NCBI RefSeq assembly: GCF_006440775.1
Contig: NZ_VFTZ01000011.1
Span: 124,001-188,000, forward strand
Direction: 5' to 3'
DNA length: 64,000 bases
From: Mesorhizobium sp. B2-7-2
GTDB taxonomy: Bacteria; Pseudomonadota; Alphaproteobacteria; Rhizobiales; Rhizobiaceae
In this document: in pieces, positions 53,829 through 61,978 of the stretch
Position numbering within the stretch: position 1 is the stretch's first letter
Layout of the letters: each line of letters begins with the position of its first letter
Notes under the pieces: model-generated
Told to the model about the DNA's origin: nothing
Database searches by the model: none
Seen by the model: the letters and a program-made list of their open reading frames with translations, nothing else
Made by a program: the position numbers and the translations under genes

Positions 53829-56023
53829 CCATGGTCGACGACAACGAACTCGAAAGGCTACGCGACATCGCGGTACCGGCGCCGGGCGGCGAGGCGAAGG
53901 CGCGCGCGTTCGCCGCCGCGATGCAGGCTTTCGACCTCGACGAAAAAATTTCGCCTGTTCGCCAAGGAACGTCCGCAGGCCTTCGTCTCACGGAGCGAGC
54001 AAGAATGCTCTGGAGAGACATCATGCAACGGAAACTCATCGCCACGCCGGCCATCACCGCGCTGGTCGCGCTGCCTATCGCCGGCTATGCTGCTTTCGAG
54101 ATGCTGAAGGACCAGCCGCCCGTCGTGGGCGGCAACGGCACGGTCACCGAGACCTTGGCCGACAAACCGGCGGCGCAGAAGCCGGCGCCGGAACAGCCCG
54201 CGGTCAACGAGCCGCTGGCAGCGGCGCCCGCCAAGGAGAAGAAGACCGACGCGGACGCCGAGACCCAGGCCAATTCACAAATGGTGCCGGCAACGCCGCC
54301 CAAGCCGGCGGCCGAGGTCGACAGCCTGCTCAAGCAGGAGGCGGCGCCCGAGGCCGAGCGCGCCCTGCAGTCTGCGCCGGCGGAGAGTGGCCAGCTCGCG
54401 GCCGGCGGCAAAGCCGGGGTCGGGGTAATTGCGGGCTATTCCCCGAAGCGGAGAGCCGACCAGTTGGAGCGGGCCGACAAGGCGCCGGCAGGAGCAGCTG
54501 CCGCGACACCGGCGTCTCCGCCGCCGGTCGCCGATTCCAAGCTGATGGTGCAGCCCGCGCCCATGCCCGCCGACCAAATGCAGCCGCGGGAGGAAAACCG
54601 CGACCGCGTCGAGACTTTCAAGACCAATCCGGTGCATGAGACGGCGCAGGATCCGGTCTCGACCTTCTCGATCGATGTCGATACCGCCTCCTATTCCTTC
54701 GTGCGGCGCTCGCTGAAGGAAGGCAGTCTGCCTGATGCGGACACGGTGCGCGTCGAGGAGATGATCAACTACTTCCCCTATGACTGGACGGGACCGGATT
54801 CGGCCAAGACGCCGTTCAACTCGACCGTCACCGTCATGCCGACGCCGTGGGACGAGCACACCAAGCTCATGCATGTCGCGATCAAGGGTTTCGACGTCAA
54901 GCCGGCCGAGCAGCCGAAGGCCAATCTGGTCTTCCTGATCGACGTCTCGGGGTCGATGGACGAGCCGGACAAGCTGCCGCTGCTCAAATCCGCCTTCCGC
55001 CTGCTGGTGAGCAGGCTGAAGCCCGACGATACCGTCTCGATCGTCACCTATGCCGGCAATGCCGGCACGGTGCTGATGCCGACCAAGGCGGCGGAAAAGC
55101 AGAAGATCCTTGCGGCCATCGACCATCTGGCGCCCGGCGGCTCGACGGCCGGCGAGGAAGGCATCCGCGAGGCCTACAAGCTTGCACAGCAATCCTTCGT
55201 CAAGGACGGCGTCAACCGCGTGATGCTTGCCACCGACGGCGACTTCAATGTCGGCCAGACCGACGACGACGACCTCAAGCGGCTGATCGAGAGGGAGCGC
55301 AAGACGGGCGTGTTTCTCTCGGTGTTCGGCTTCGGCCGCGGCAATCTGAACGACCAGATGATGCAGACCATCGCCCAGAACGGCAATGGCACGGCGGCCT
55401 ATATCGACACGCTGGCCGAAGCCCAGAAGGTGCTGGTCGAGGATGCCTCCTCGACCCTGTTCACCATCGCCAAGGACGTCAAGATCCAGGTCGAGTTCAA
55501 CCCGGCCACGGTCTCGGAATACCGTCTCGTCGGTTATGAGACCCGCGCCCTGAAGCGCGAGGATTTCAACAATGACCGCGTCGATGCCGGCGATATCGGC
55601 TCGGGCCATTCGGTGACGGCGGTCTATGAGATCACGCCGAAAGGCAGCGGCGGCGAGCAGGTCGATCCGCTGCGCTACGGGCAGGCGAAGGTCGACAATG
55701 GCGGCGTCGCCAATGCGAGCGAATATGCCTTCGTCAAGATCCGCTACAAGCTGCCGGACGAGAACACCTCGAAGCTCATCACCACGCCGGTAACCGCCGC
55801 CAATGAGGTCTCGTCCTTCGATGCGGCCGGCGCCGACCAGCGTTTCTCGGTCGCCGTCGCGGCTTTCGGGCAGAAGCTGCGCGACGAGGATCAGACCGCG
55901 AATTTCAGCTACGATCGCATCGCGGAGATCGCCAATGCCGCGCGCGGCGCCGATCCATTCGGCTATCGGGCGGAGTTCCTGTCGCTAGTGCGGCTGGCCT
56001 CGTCGCTGGACGGCAACAAGTAG
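53825..56023 (+). CDS. VWA-domain (YfbK-like, DUF3520) membrane-anchored protein, possible anti-sigma partner
   Basis: 732 aa from GTG 53825 (or ATG 53831). Residues 1-70 are cytoplasmic, a single helix at about 75-95 (ATPAITALVALPIAGYAAF), then a low-complexity Ala/Pro/Lys-rich linker (100-260), a VWF_A-type N domain, the VWA domain with MIDAS DVSGSMD and TDGDFNVG, and a DUF3520-like end. Signals outside the cell could be passed to the sigma factor through the short N-terminus (inference). Confidence 0.85.
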   Translation: MTMVDDNELERLRDIAVPAPGGEAKARAFAAAMQAFDLDEKISPVRQGTSAGLRLTERARMLWRDIMQRKLIATPAITALVALPIAGYAAFEMLKDQPPVVGGNGTVTETLADKPAAQKPAPEQPAVNEPLAAAPAKEKKTDADAETQANSQMVPATPPKPAAEVDSLLKQEAAPEAERALQSAPAESGQLAAGGKAGVGVIAGYSPKRRADQLERADKAPAGAAAATPASPPPVADSKLMVQPAPMPADQMQPREENRDRVETFKTNPVHETAQDPVSTFSIDVDTASYSFVRRSLKEGSLPDADTVRVEEMINYFPYDWTGPDSAKTPFNSTVTVMPTPWDEHTKLMHVAIKGFDVKPAEQPKANLVFLIDVSGSMDEPDKLPLLKSAFRLLVSRLKPDDTVSIVTYAGNAGTVLMPTKAAEKQKILAAIDHLAPGGSTAGEEGIREAYKLAQQSFVKDGVNRVMLATDGDFNVGQTDDDDLKRLIERERKTGVFLSVFGFGRGNLNDQMMQTIAQNGNGTAAYIDTLAEAQKVLVEDASSTLFTIAKDVKIQVEFNPATVSEYRLVGYETRALKREDFNNDRVDAGDIGSGHSVTAVYEITPKGSGGEQVDPLRYGQAKVDNGGVANASEYAFVKIRYKLPDENTSKLITTPVTAANEVSSFDAAGADQRFSVAVAAFGQKLRDEDQTANFSYDRIAEIANAARGADPFGYRAEFLSLVRLASSLDGNK

Positions 56024-56041
56024 GCCATTGCGATTGACTGA

Positions 56042-56076
56042 AGAGCCGGCGGGACAATCCTGCCGGCTCTTTTTTC
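56042..56076 (+). terminator. Rho-independent terminator
   Basis: The stem AGAGCCGGC / GCCGGCTCT is extended by GG/CC and followed by TTTTTT. Lies 20 bp after the VWA gene stop. Confidence 0.9.
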
Positions 56077-56160
56077 GATCGTTAAATTGCACGGCTTTTC
56101 CGGAACCTGGCCGCAACGAGCTTCTGTCAGTGTTGCTGATAAGGGTTTGAGGGATCAGCA

Positions 56161-56445
56161 GTGCATATCACGACAATCGGGAACGTGAACTCGACGGCGG
56201 CCAATGCCCCGGTGCGCGGACCGTCCGCTGCTTCGGCGGAATCCGCGCACATCAGGAACGATGTCGACGCGGCGCGCAACACAGCGCTTTCGGCCCTCAA
56301 CAACGACCGTTTTCGTTCGATGCTCGAGCAGATCAGCGACCCCGGCGCATCGGGCGCCCTGATGACGATGGGCGCCGACAGCCAGGGCAATGCCGGCACC
56401 GATCTCAATACCGCGCTGTCGCGCTACGCCGAAAACAGCAAGTAG
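56161..56445 (+). CDS. Small hypothetical protein
   Basis: 94 aa from GTG 56161 (GAGGGATC upstream). Soluble, Ala/Ser/Asn-rich, with RNDVDAARNTALSALNNDRF in the middle; no signal or membrane segment. Family not recognised. Real gene status supported by spacing after a terminator and before a convergent gene. Confidence 0.5.
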   Translation: MHITTIGNVNSTAANAPVRGPSAASAESAHIRNDVDAARNTALSALNNDRFRSMLEQISDPGASGALMTMGADSQGNAGTDLNTALSRYAENSK

Positions 56446-56453
56446 AAAACGTA

Positions 56454-57476
56454 TCAGGCGCGGCTGCGCCGGCGCTCGCGGCGGGCTTCGCTGGTCTCGG
56501 CGGTGTTTGCCGTCGCCGCCTTGTTGCGCATCGGGCCGATGCGCTCGACGATCGTCTCGACGGTCGGGCGGGTCGACTTGGTGTGCGCGTCCAGCGCCTT
56601 GCGCATGGCGGCAAGGTGCGCGAACGAGGTGCCGCAGCAGCCACCGACAATCTTGGCGCCGGCATCGACCGCCAGCCGCACATAATCGGACATCAGCTCC
56701 GGCGTGCCGGAATAGTGGATCTCCGCGCCGCGGAATTCCGGAATACCGCAATTGCCCTTGACGATCACGGTCGCATCGGGCTTCGCCTCGGTCATGTCGA
56801 GCAGCGACGCCAGGATATCGGAAGCGCCGACGCCGCAATTGGCGCCGACACCGAGAGGGGCCTGCGACAGGCCATCGGCGACGGCGTGGATATCCTTCGG
56901 CAGCAGGCCCATCATGGTGCGGCCGGCCGTGTCGAAAGAACCGGTGTAGGTATAGGGCAGGCCGACACGGATGGCGGCCTCAGCCGCGGCGCGGATCTCG
57001 TCCGGCGCCGACATGGTCTCGATCCAGGCGACTTCGGCGCCGCCGGCCTTCAAGCCCTCGATCTGTTCGGCGAAGGCCTCGACCGCCTCGTCATAGGTCA
57101 TGGCGCCGAGCGGCACCAGCAATTCGCCGGTCGGGCCGACGGAGCCGGCGACGATCACCTTGCGGCCGGCCTTGTCGGCGACGGAGCGGGCAATCTCGGC
57201 GGCGCGCTTGTTCAGCTCGTGGACGCGATCCTGCGCGTGATGCAGCTTCAGCCTGTGGCGAGTGCCGCCGAAGGAGTTGGTGAGAATGATATCGGCGCCG
57301 GCGTCGACGAAGTTCCGATGCAGGCTGGCGATGGTCTCGGGCGCTGTCTCATTGAGCAGCTCAGGCGCTTCGCCGGCCTCCAGGCCCATCGCGAACAGAT
57401 TGGTCCCGGTAGCGCCATCGGCCAAAAGCACGCCTTTTTCGGCAAGCAGTGCATCAATCGGGTTGGTCGCGGTCAT
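56454..57476 (-). CDS. Zinc homocysteine methyltransferase (MetH N-terminal module/BHMT-like)
   Basis: 340 aa from ATG 57476; in-frame TTG 57521 is rejected because a SahR-like operator lies there. TIM barrel with zinc cysteines C214 (GANCG), C280 and C281 (VGGCCG); GNCGIPEFRG and YSGTPE resemble the MetH homocysteine domain. It is annotated in rhizobia as betaine-homocysteine methyltransferase. The operator shared with the pterin-binding gene argues that it is a component of a dissected methionine synthase (inference); use of betaine directly remains possible. C-terminal 20 residues are Arg-rich, like tails of its partners. Confidence 0.88.
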   Translation of the reverse strand: MTATNPIDALLAEKGVLLADGATGTNLFAMGLEAGEAPELLNETAPETIASLHRNFVDAGADIILTNSFGGTRHRLKLHHAQDRVHELNKRAAEIARSVADKAGRKVIVAGSVGPTGELLVPLGAMTYDEAVEAFAEQIEGLKAGGAEVAWIETMSAPDEIRAAAEAAIRVGLPYTYTGSFDTAGRTMMGLLPKDIHAVADGLSQAPLGVGANCGVGASDILASLLDMTEAKPDATVIVKGNCGIPEFRGAEIHYSGTPELMSDYVRLAVDAGAKIVGGCCGTSFAHLAAMRKALDAHTKSTRPTVETIVERIGPMRNKAATANTAETSEARRERRRSRA

Positions 57477-57526
57477 GGCCCTGGATTTCCTGCCTGGAAT
57501 GGCTTTCGCGTTCAAATTCAAATAAC

Positions 57527-57548
57527 GATATAAAGAAGTCTTTATGTC
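57527..57548. promoter_or_regulatory. SahR-like operator upstream of the homocysteine methyltransferase gene
   Basis: Inverted repeat with core ATAAAGA-AG-TCTTTAT and outer GA...TC; the flanking ATAACGATATAAAGA... matches the reverse complement of the site at 42875 over about 27 bp. It is 51 bp before the ATG. Confidence 0.7.
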
Positions 57549-57632
57549 CAGTCAACGAATTTGCGGCCGCGAAAGGCCAATGGGTTTCCCTGGAACGATG
57601 AGGGGCGGCCAAGATGATATCGATGCGCGCGT

Positions 57633-58490
57633 TCAGGCAGAGCCTGATGGGAAGGACATTGCGGCCAGCTTTTGCGCAAAGCTCGCGGCCTCGTGCGCGT
57701 TGATGTCGGCGGCCCGGATCAGGTTGTCGAAATGGCTGGTGAGCGTGCGGATCGGCTGAGTGGCGCTCAGCACGATATACATGTCGCCGACATAGATCGC
57801 GGCGCGATAGGGGCCGAAGATCGTATAGGGGATCGAGTAGCGAATGCGGCCGTCATAGAGGAACAGGCGAAAGGTCGGATAAAGGTCGTCAAGCAGCGCC
57901 GCCATGTGCAGCAATTGCTTGCGCCGTTCGGCCTCGGGGAAACGATCCCAGACGCCGAGGCCGCGCGCGAAGATCTCCAGCGTGTGGCGTGGCATGCAGA
58001 CTTCCATGTCGGTCTCCGGCCGACGGTTGTAGTCGATGCGGTATTGCGTTTCGCCGGCCTGCGCCTCACGGCTCTTGTTGGCAATGCCGGCCTCATATTC
58101 CACCAGTGCCTCGGTCCTGAGAAGGTCGGGAATGCCGGCGGGCACATAGCGGATCTTCGTGCCGGCCGCCTCGGCATGCCATTTGGCCAAAAGCGTGCGG
58201 TCGAAGCCGTCGGGCGCCTCCTCGATCTCCAGGCTTTCTCTGATTTCGCCGGTGACACCTTCGTCCTGGCTCAGGCCCAGCAGCCAGTCGAGCGACACCT
58301 TGAACTCGGCGGCGATGTTGAGGAGGGTCTCGGCGCGGGGCAGGCGGGTCGAGGCGCCGGAGAGCAACTGCGACAGCGCCGAACGGTCGATGCCGACCGC
58401 CGTCGCGAAGGCCGACTGGTTCAGGTCGGACCGTGTCAAGAGCAATTTCAGGCGCTCCCGAAAGGTCGTCGACAGATCGCGCTTGTCCAT
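57633..58490 (-). CDS. XRE-family transcriptional regulator with ligand domain
   Basis: 285 aa. N-terminal HTH (DLNQSAFATAVGIDRSALSQ) and a 200-residue C-terminal domain with no cupin motif. ATG 58490 is used; GTG 58493 precedes it. Divergent from the desaturase gene (about 220 bp between), so it may regulate it. The effector is unknown. Confidence 0.82.
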   Translation of the reverse strand: MDKRDLSTTFRERLKLLLTRSDLNQSAFATAVGIDRSALSQLLSGASTRLPRAETLLNIAAEFKVSLDWLLGLSQDEGVTGEIRESLEIEEAPDGFDRTLLAKWHAEAAGTKIRYVPAGIPDLLRTEALVEYEAGIANKSREAQAGETQYRIDYNRRPETDMEVCMPRHTLEIFARGLGVWDRFPEAERRKQLLHMAALLDDLYPTFRLFLYDGRIRYSIPYTIFGPYRAAIYVGDMYIVLSATQPIRTLTSHFDNLIRAADINAHEAASFAQKLAAMSFPSGSA

Positions 58491-58706
58491 CACGCTGCTC
58501 CAGCATTGGAGAGGAAAAATTTGCGCCGGGGCCGTTCTGAACGTGGCTCAGGCGGAAATGAATCCCCATGTCTGTTTACAATGTATAACATATGCCGCCA
58601 AAAATGCGCATTCGCAACGGTTTGTGCGCATTGTCGCGTTGATGTCACGGCAGGCTCCTGACACAATGTTGTCAGGAATCGAGTTGGTTCCGGCGACTGG
58701 GGGGCA

Positions 58707-59741
58707 GTGGTCGAGAGCATGGCAAGCGTGAATACCGGCACGAAAAAGAGACGTAGCAGCACACCGGCTGTCGAATGGCCGACGGTCTTCCTCACACTCT
58801 TCTGCTACGGCGCATGGCTCGCAACCGGCTTCCTTGTCTGGCCATCCCAGCCGCTTCTGGCGCTTGCCGTCCTGCCCTTTATCCTGGCTCTGCAATCCTC
58901 CATCATGCACGAAGTGCTGCACGGCCACCCGACCCGCAACGCCAGGATCAATGAAGCCTTCGTCTTCCTGCCCATCGGCATGGTCTGGCCGTTCCGCCGC
59001 TTCAAGACCATCCACCTTCGCCATCATGCAGACGAGCGCCTGACCGATCCGCTCGACGATCCGGAGAGCTACTACCAGGCGCTCTGGATGCATGAGGATC
59101 TGCCGCACACAATGAAGCTTCTGCTCAAGATCAACAACACCATGATCGGCCGCCTCGTCCTCGGTCCGTGGTTGTCCTCGGTCGGTTTCTTCATCGACGA
59201 CGCCAAGCAGATCCTTGCCGGCGACAAAGCGATCCGCAAGGCCTGGCTGCTGCATGCCTTCGGTCTCGCGGCTGTCGCGCCGATCGTCACGTTCGGCTTC
59301 GGCATCCCGCTGTGGCTCTATATCCTGGTGCCGGTGTGGCTCGGCCAGTCGCTGATCTCGATCCGCACCTATGCCGAGCACCAGTGGTCGGAGCATCCGG
59401 AGGGGCGAACGGTGATCGTCGAACGCTCGCCGCTCTCTTTCCTGTTCCTGAACAACAATCTGCATTTCGTTCATCACAAGAGCCCGACCATTGCCTGGTA
59501 CCGGCTGCCGAAGCTCTTTCGCGAGCGCCGCGAGGAATGGCTGCGGATGAACAACGGATATGCCTATCCGAATTATTTTGCGATGCTGAAAGCCCATGCG
59601 TTCAGGGCCAAGGAGCCGATCGTCCATCCGGTGCTGCGGCGCACGCCGGAACCGGGCCGCGCCTTCAAGCCGCGCGTCAGGGCGCGCAATGTCAGCGGAC
59701 TTGGCTCGGCGCCGGTTCCGGCCGAGCCGCCGAAGGAGTAA
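58707..59741 (+). CDS. Fatty-acid desaturase family membrane protein
   Basis: 344 aa (GTG 58707, or ATG 58719). Three His boxes: HEVLHGH (about 68-74), HLRHH (about 103) and HFVHH (about 258), with hydrophobic helices between. The family includes desaturases and carotenoid/other hydroxylases, di-iron membrane oxidases. Substrate unknown; no fatty-acid or carotenoid genes nearby. Confidence 0.85.
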   Translation: MVESMASVNTGTKKRRSSTPAVEWPTVFLTLFCYGAWLATGFLVWPSQPLLALAVLPFILALQSSIMHEVLHGHPTRNARINEAFVFLPIGMVWPFRRFKTIHLRHHADERLTDPLDDPESYYQALWMHEDLPHTMKLLLKINNTMIGRLVLGPWLSSVGFFIDDAKQILAGDKAIRKAWLLHAFGLAAVAPIVTFGFGIPLWLYILVPVWLGQSLISIRTYAEHQWSEHPEGRTVIVERSPLSFLFLNNNLHFVHHKSPTIAWYRLPKLFRERREEWLRMNNGYAYPNYFAMLKAHAFRAKEPIVHPVLRRTPEPGRAFKPRVRARNVSGLGSAPVPAEPPKE

Positions 59742-59817
59742 TTTTGACTTTCCGCGACGCTTTTTTTGCGGCGGAACGCAGGCGCCGAAGGCCGCTTGTC
59801 TTTGAAAGCTATTCGAC

Positions 59818-60654
59818 ATGAGCAAGTTCGTTGCGGCCCTGCCTATGTATGATTGGTCCGAAGCGCGTGGCCAGGTCGACGCGCAATGGGCGCGGCTCCG
59901 TGACGCTTTCCGGCAAAGGGGCATCGATGCGCCGGAGGCGGTCGTGCGCAGCAATCGCGAGCTGCCAGCGGTTCCCGGCGGCATACTCGACGGCGCCGGG
60001 AAGCCGATCGCGCCCGACCCGGCGACGCTGTCCCCGGAAGAATTGGACTTCCTCCAGCTCTGGCTAAGCCCGGCGCTGCTCTTCGGGCAAACCTGCTGGG
60101 GGCCGATGGAACTCGGCCTTGCGCGGCATGTGCAGGTGGTTGCGCAGCCGAGCTACGATGCGTTCGAGGGCGGGCAGGGAGAGCTCTATTCCAGCGCGCT
60201 GGTGATGCCGGCGGATGGCGGACCGGGGATTGCCTCGCCGGCGGACGGCAAGGCCCTCATCCCGATCGACCTTCTGCGCGGCAAACGCTTCACCTTCAAC
60301 AATCCGGATTCGATGTCCGGGCTGATCGGCCTGCAGCGCGATCTGGAGGCGATGGGCGAAAGCCTGGACATCTTCGCCTCGCGCGGCGAAAGCGGCGGCC
60401 ACCGGTCGTCGATCGTGGCCGTGGCGGAAGGCAGGGCCGAGGTCGCGGCCATCGACTGCGGAAGCTGGGCGCTGGCGCAACGTTTCGAGCCGGCGGCGAG
60501 GGGCGTGAAGGTGGTCGGCTGGACGGCTCGGCGCAAAGGCCTGCCCTATATCACCGCCAGAACGACGCCGGAAAAAATCATTGCCGCGATGCGCGACGCC
60601 GTCGCGGCTGTCGAAAGCGGATCAGAGCAGCCGCTCATCCAGCTTGTAGGCTGA
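59818..60654 (+). CDS. PhnD-like phosphate/phosphonate-type substrate-binding protein
   Basis: 278 aa. PhnD-family fold (FVAALPMYDWSEARGQVDA, LLRGKRFTFNNPDSMSGLIGL, AAIDCGSWALAQRF). There is no signal peptide, and no permease or ATPase gene is next to it. It may act in the cytoplasm or be a stand-alone sensor. The 3' end overlaps the DddP-like gene by 33 bp, tail to tail. Confidence 0.75.
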   Translation: MSKFVAALPMYDWSEARGQVDAQWARLRDAFRQRGIDAPEAVVRSNRELPAVPGGILDGAGKPIAPDPATLSPEELDFLQLWLSPALLFGQTCWGPMELGLARHVQVVAQPSYDAFEGGQGELYSSALVMPADGGPGIASPADGKALIPIDLLRGKRFTFNNPDSMSGLIGLQRDLEAMGESLDIFASRGESGGHRSSIVAVAEGRAEVAAIDCGSWALAQRFEPAARGVKVVGWTARRKGLPYITARTTPEKIIAAMRDAVAAVESGSEQPLIQLVG

Positions 60655-61962
60655 AAGCTTCTCATTGCCGGTCTCGGTGATCAGGATCTGCTCCTCGATC
60701 TTGACGCCTTCGCGCCCGCCAAGCCTGCCGATATAGCTTTCGACGCAAAGCACCATGCCGGGTTCGAGCACGCCGTCCGGCGTATCGTCGGTCCAGTCGC
60801 CGGCATGCGGCAGCGTCGGATATTCGTCCGCCAGGCCGACCCCGTGATAGAGCACGCCGTAGCGTGTCGGATAGCAGTCGTCCGGCGGCACCGCCGAGCG
60901 CTCGACGAGATCGCGAAAGGAGATGCCCGGCCGTATCAGATCGGTGTTATGAGCGATCTGATCGGCGGCGATGCGAAAGAGGTCGCGCTGCTCGTTCGAC
61001 GGCTGTCGGTCGCCGCAAAGCCATGTGCGCGAAAGATCGGCGCAGAACCCGTAGGGACCGATCAGGTCCGTGTCGAAGGCGACGAGGTCGCCATCCTCGA
61101 TGACGCGCGAGGAGCACTCCTGGAACCAGGGATTGGTGCGCGGTCCTGATGACAAGAGACGCGTTTCGATCCATTCGCCGCCGCGCGCAATGTTGCCGCG
61201 ATGCAGTTCCGTCCAGAGCTCGTTTTCGGAGATGCCGGGCTTCAGCGCTGTCTCCATCTCGCCAATCGCCGCCTCGCAGGCGACGATGGCGCGGCGCATG
61301 GCGAGGATCTCGTCCGGCGATTTGATGAGGCGTGCACTCTCCATCACCGCCTCGCCATTGCCTATCGCGATGCCGCGGCGGGCGAGTTCCTCAACGCCTT
61401 CCGGGTTGATGCGGTCGACGGCAATGCGGCGGTTGCCGCCGCCATGCTCGGCAACGAGCTCGTCGATACCGGCACCCCAGCGCCGGACTTTCTGCTCGGT
61501 AAGCTCGCCGCTGTAGAGATATATCCACGACACGGCGGGGCGTACCTCGTCGACGACGCCCGAATGGTCGGACAGGTGCTCGCAGGAGAAATAGTCGAAC
61601 AGCACCACCGGCCCTTCCGTGGCGACGAAACAATGGCGTGTCGAATTGTGCGCGACCCAGAGCTGCATGTTGGTCGAATCCGTCGCGTAGCGGATGTTGA
61701 CCGGGTCGTAGAGCAGGGCGCCGGCATAGTCGCGACGCTTCAGCTCGGCGCGAATGCGCTCCAGCCGGTATCTGCGCATGGCGGGCAGATCGGGCGCGGC
61801 GATGCCCGCCGTCGCCCACTCGGCTTCGGCAGTCGCGCCATAGCCCAGCAGATGCTGGTTGAGCGCGCCCGCCTTTCCGCGCGAGGCCTCGCGCAACGCT
61901 TCGACCGAGCCGGGTTCGAAGGGCATGATCTTGCGGTGGCGGCCGAAGCCTAGCTTGTCCAT
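60622..61962 (-). CDS. M24 family protein, DddP-like (DMSP-lyase family candidate)
   Basis: 446 aa from MDKLGFGRHRK (ATG 61962). The M24 pita-bread domain has D297-x-D299 ... D309 (AFDTDLIGPYGFCADLSRTW), H373 (YHGVG), E408 (LCVESY) and E423 (KIEEQ). Counting on the sequence, the spacings are 2, 10, 64, 35 and 15 residues, the same as I recall for DddP of Roseovarius (D295, D297, D307, H371, E406, E421). Y368 and D379 fall where DddP Tyr366 and the proposed base Asp377 would be. Length fits DddP (about 447). DddP cleaves dimethylsulfoniopropionate to DMS and acrylate; an Xaa-Pro peptidase has a different Asp spacing. Activity not proven. It lies 16 bp after the GT39-like gene. Confidence 0.78.
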   Translation of the reverse strand: MDKLGFGRHRKIMPFEPGSVEALREASRGKAGALNQHLLGYGATAEAEWATAGIAAPDLPAMRRYRLERIRAELKRRDYAGALLYDPVNIRYATDSTNMQLWVAHNSTRHCFVATEGPVVLFDYFSCEHLSDHSGVVDEVRPAVSWIYLYSGELTEQKVRRWGAGIDELVAEHGGGNRRIAVDRINPEGVEELARRGIAIGNGEAVMESARLIKSPDEILAMRRAIVACEAAIGEMETALKPGISENELWTELHRGNIARGGEWIETRLLSSGPRTNPWFQECSSRVIEDGDLVAFDTDLIGPYGFCADLSRTWLCGDRQPSNEQRDLFRIAADQIAHNTDLIRPGISFRDLVERSAVPPDDCYPTRYGVLYHGVGLADEYPTLPHAGDWTDDTPDGVLEPGMVLCVESYIGRLGGREGVKIEEQILITETGNEKLSAYKLDERLL

Positions 61963-61978
61963 TCGTCCCACCTGAAGC

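Noticed and set aside
56454..57521. TTG start at 57521 for the homocysteine methyltransferase
   Set aside because: It would place the start beside the SahR-like operator; ATG 57476 has better context and matches the family N-terminus.
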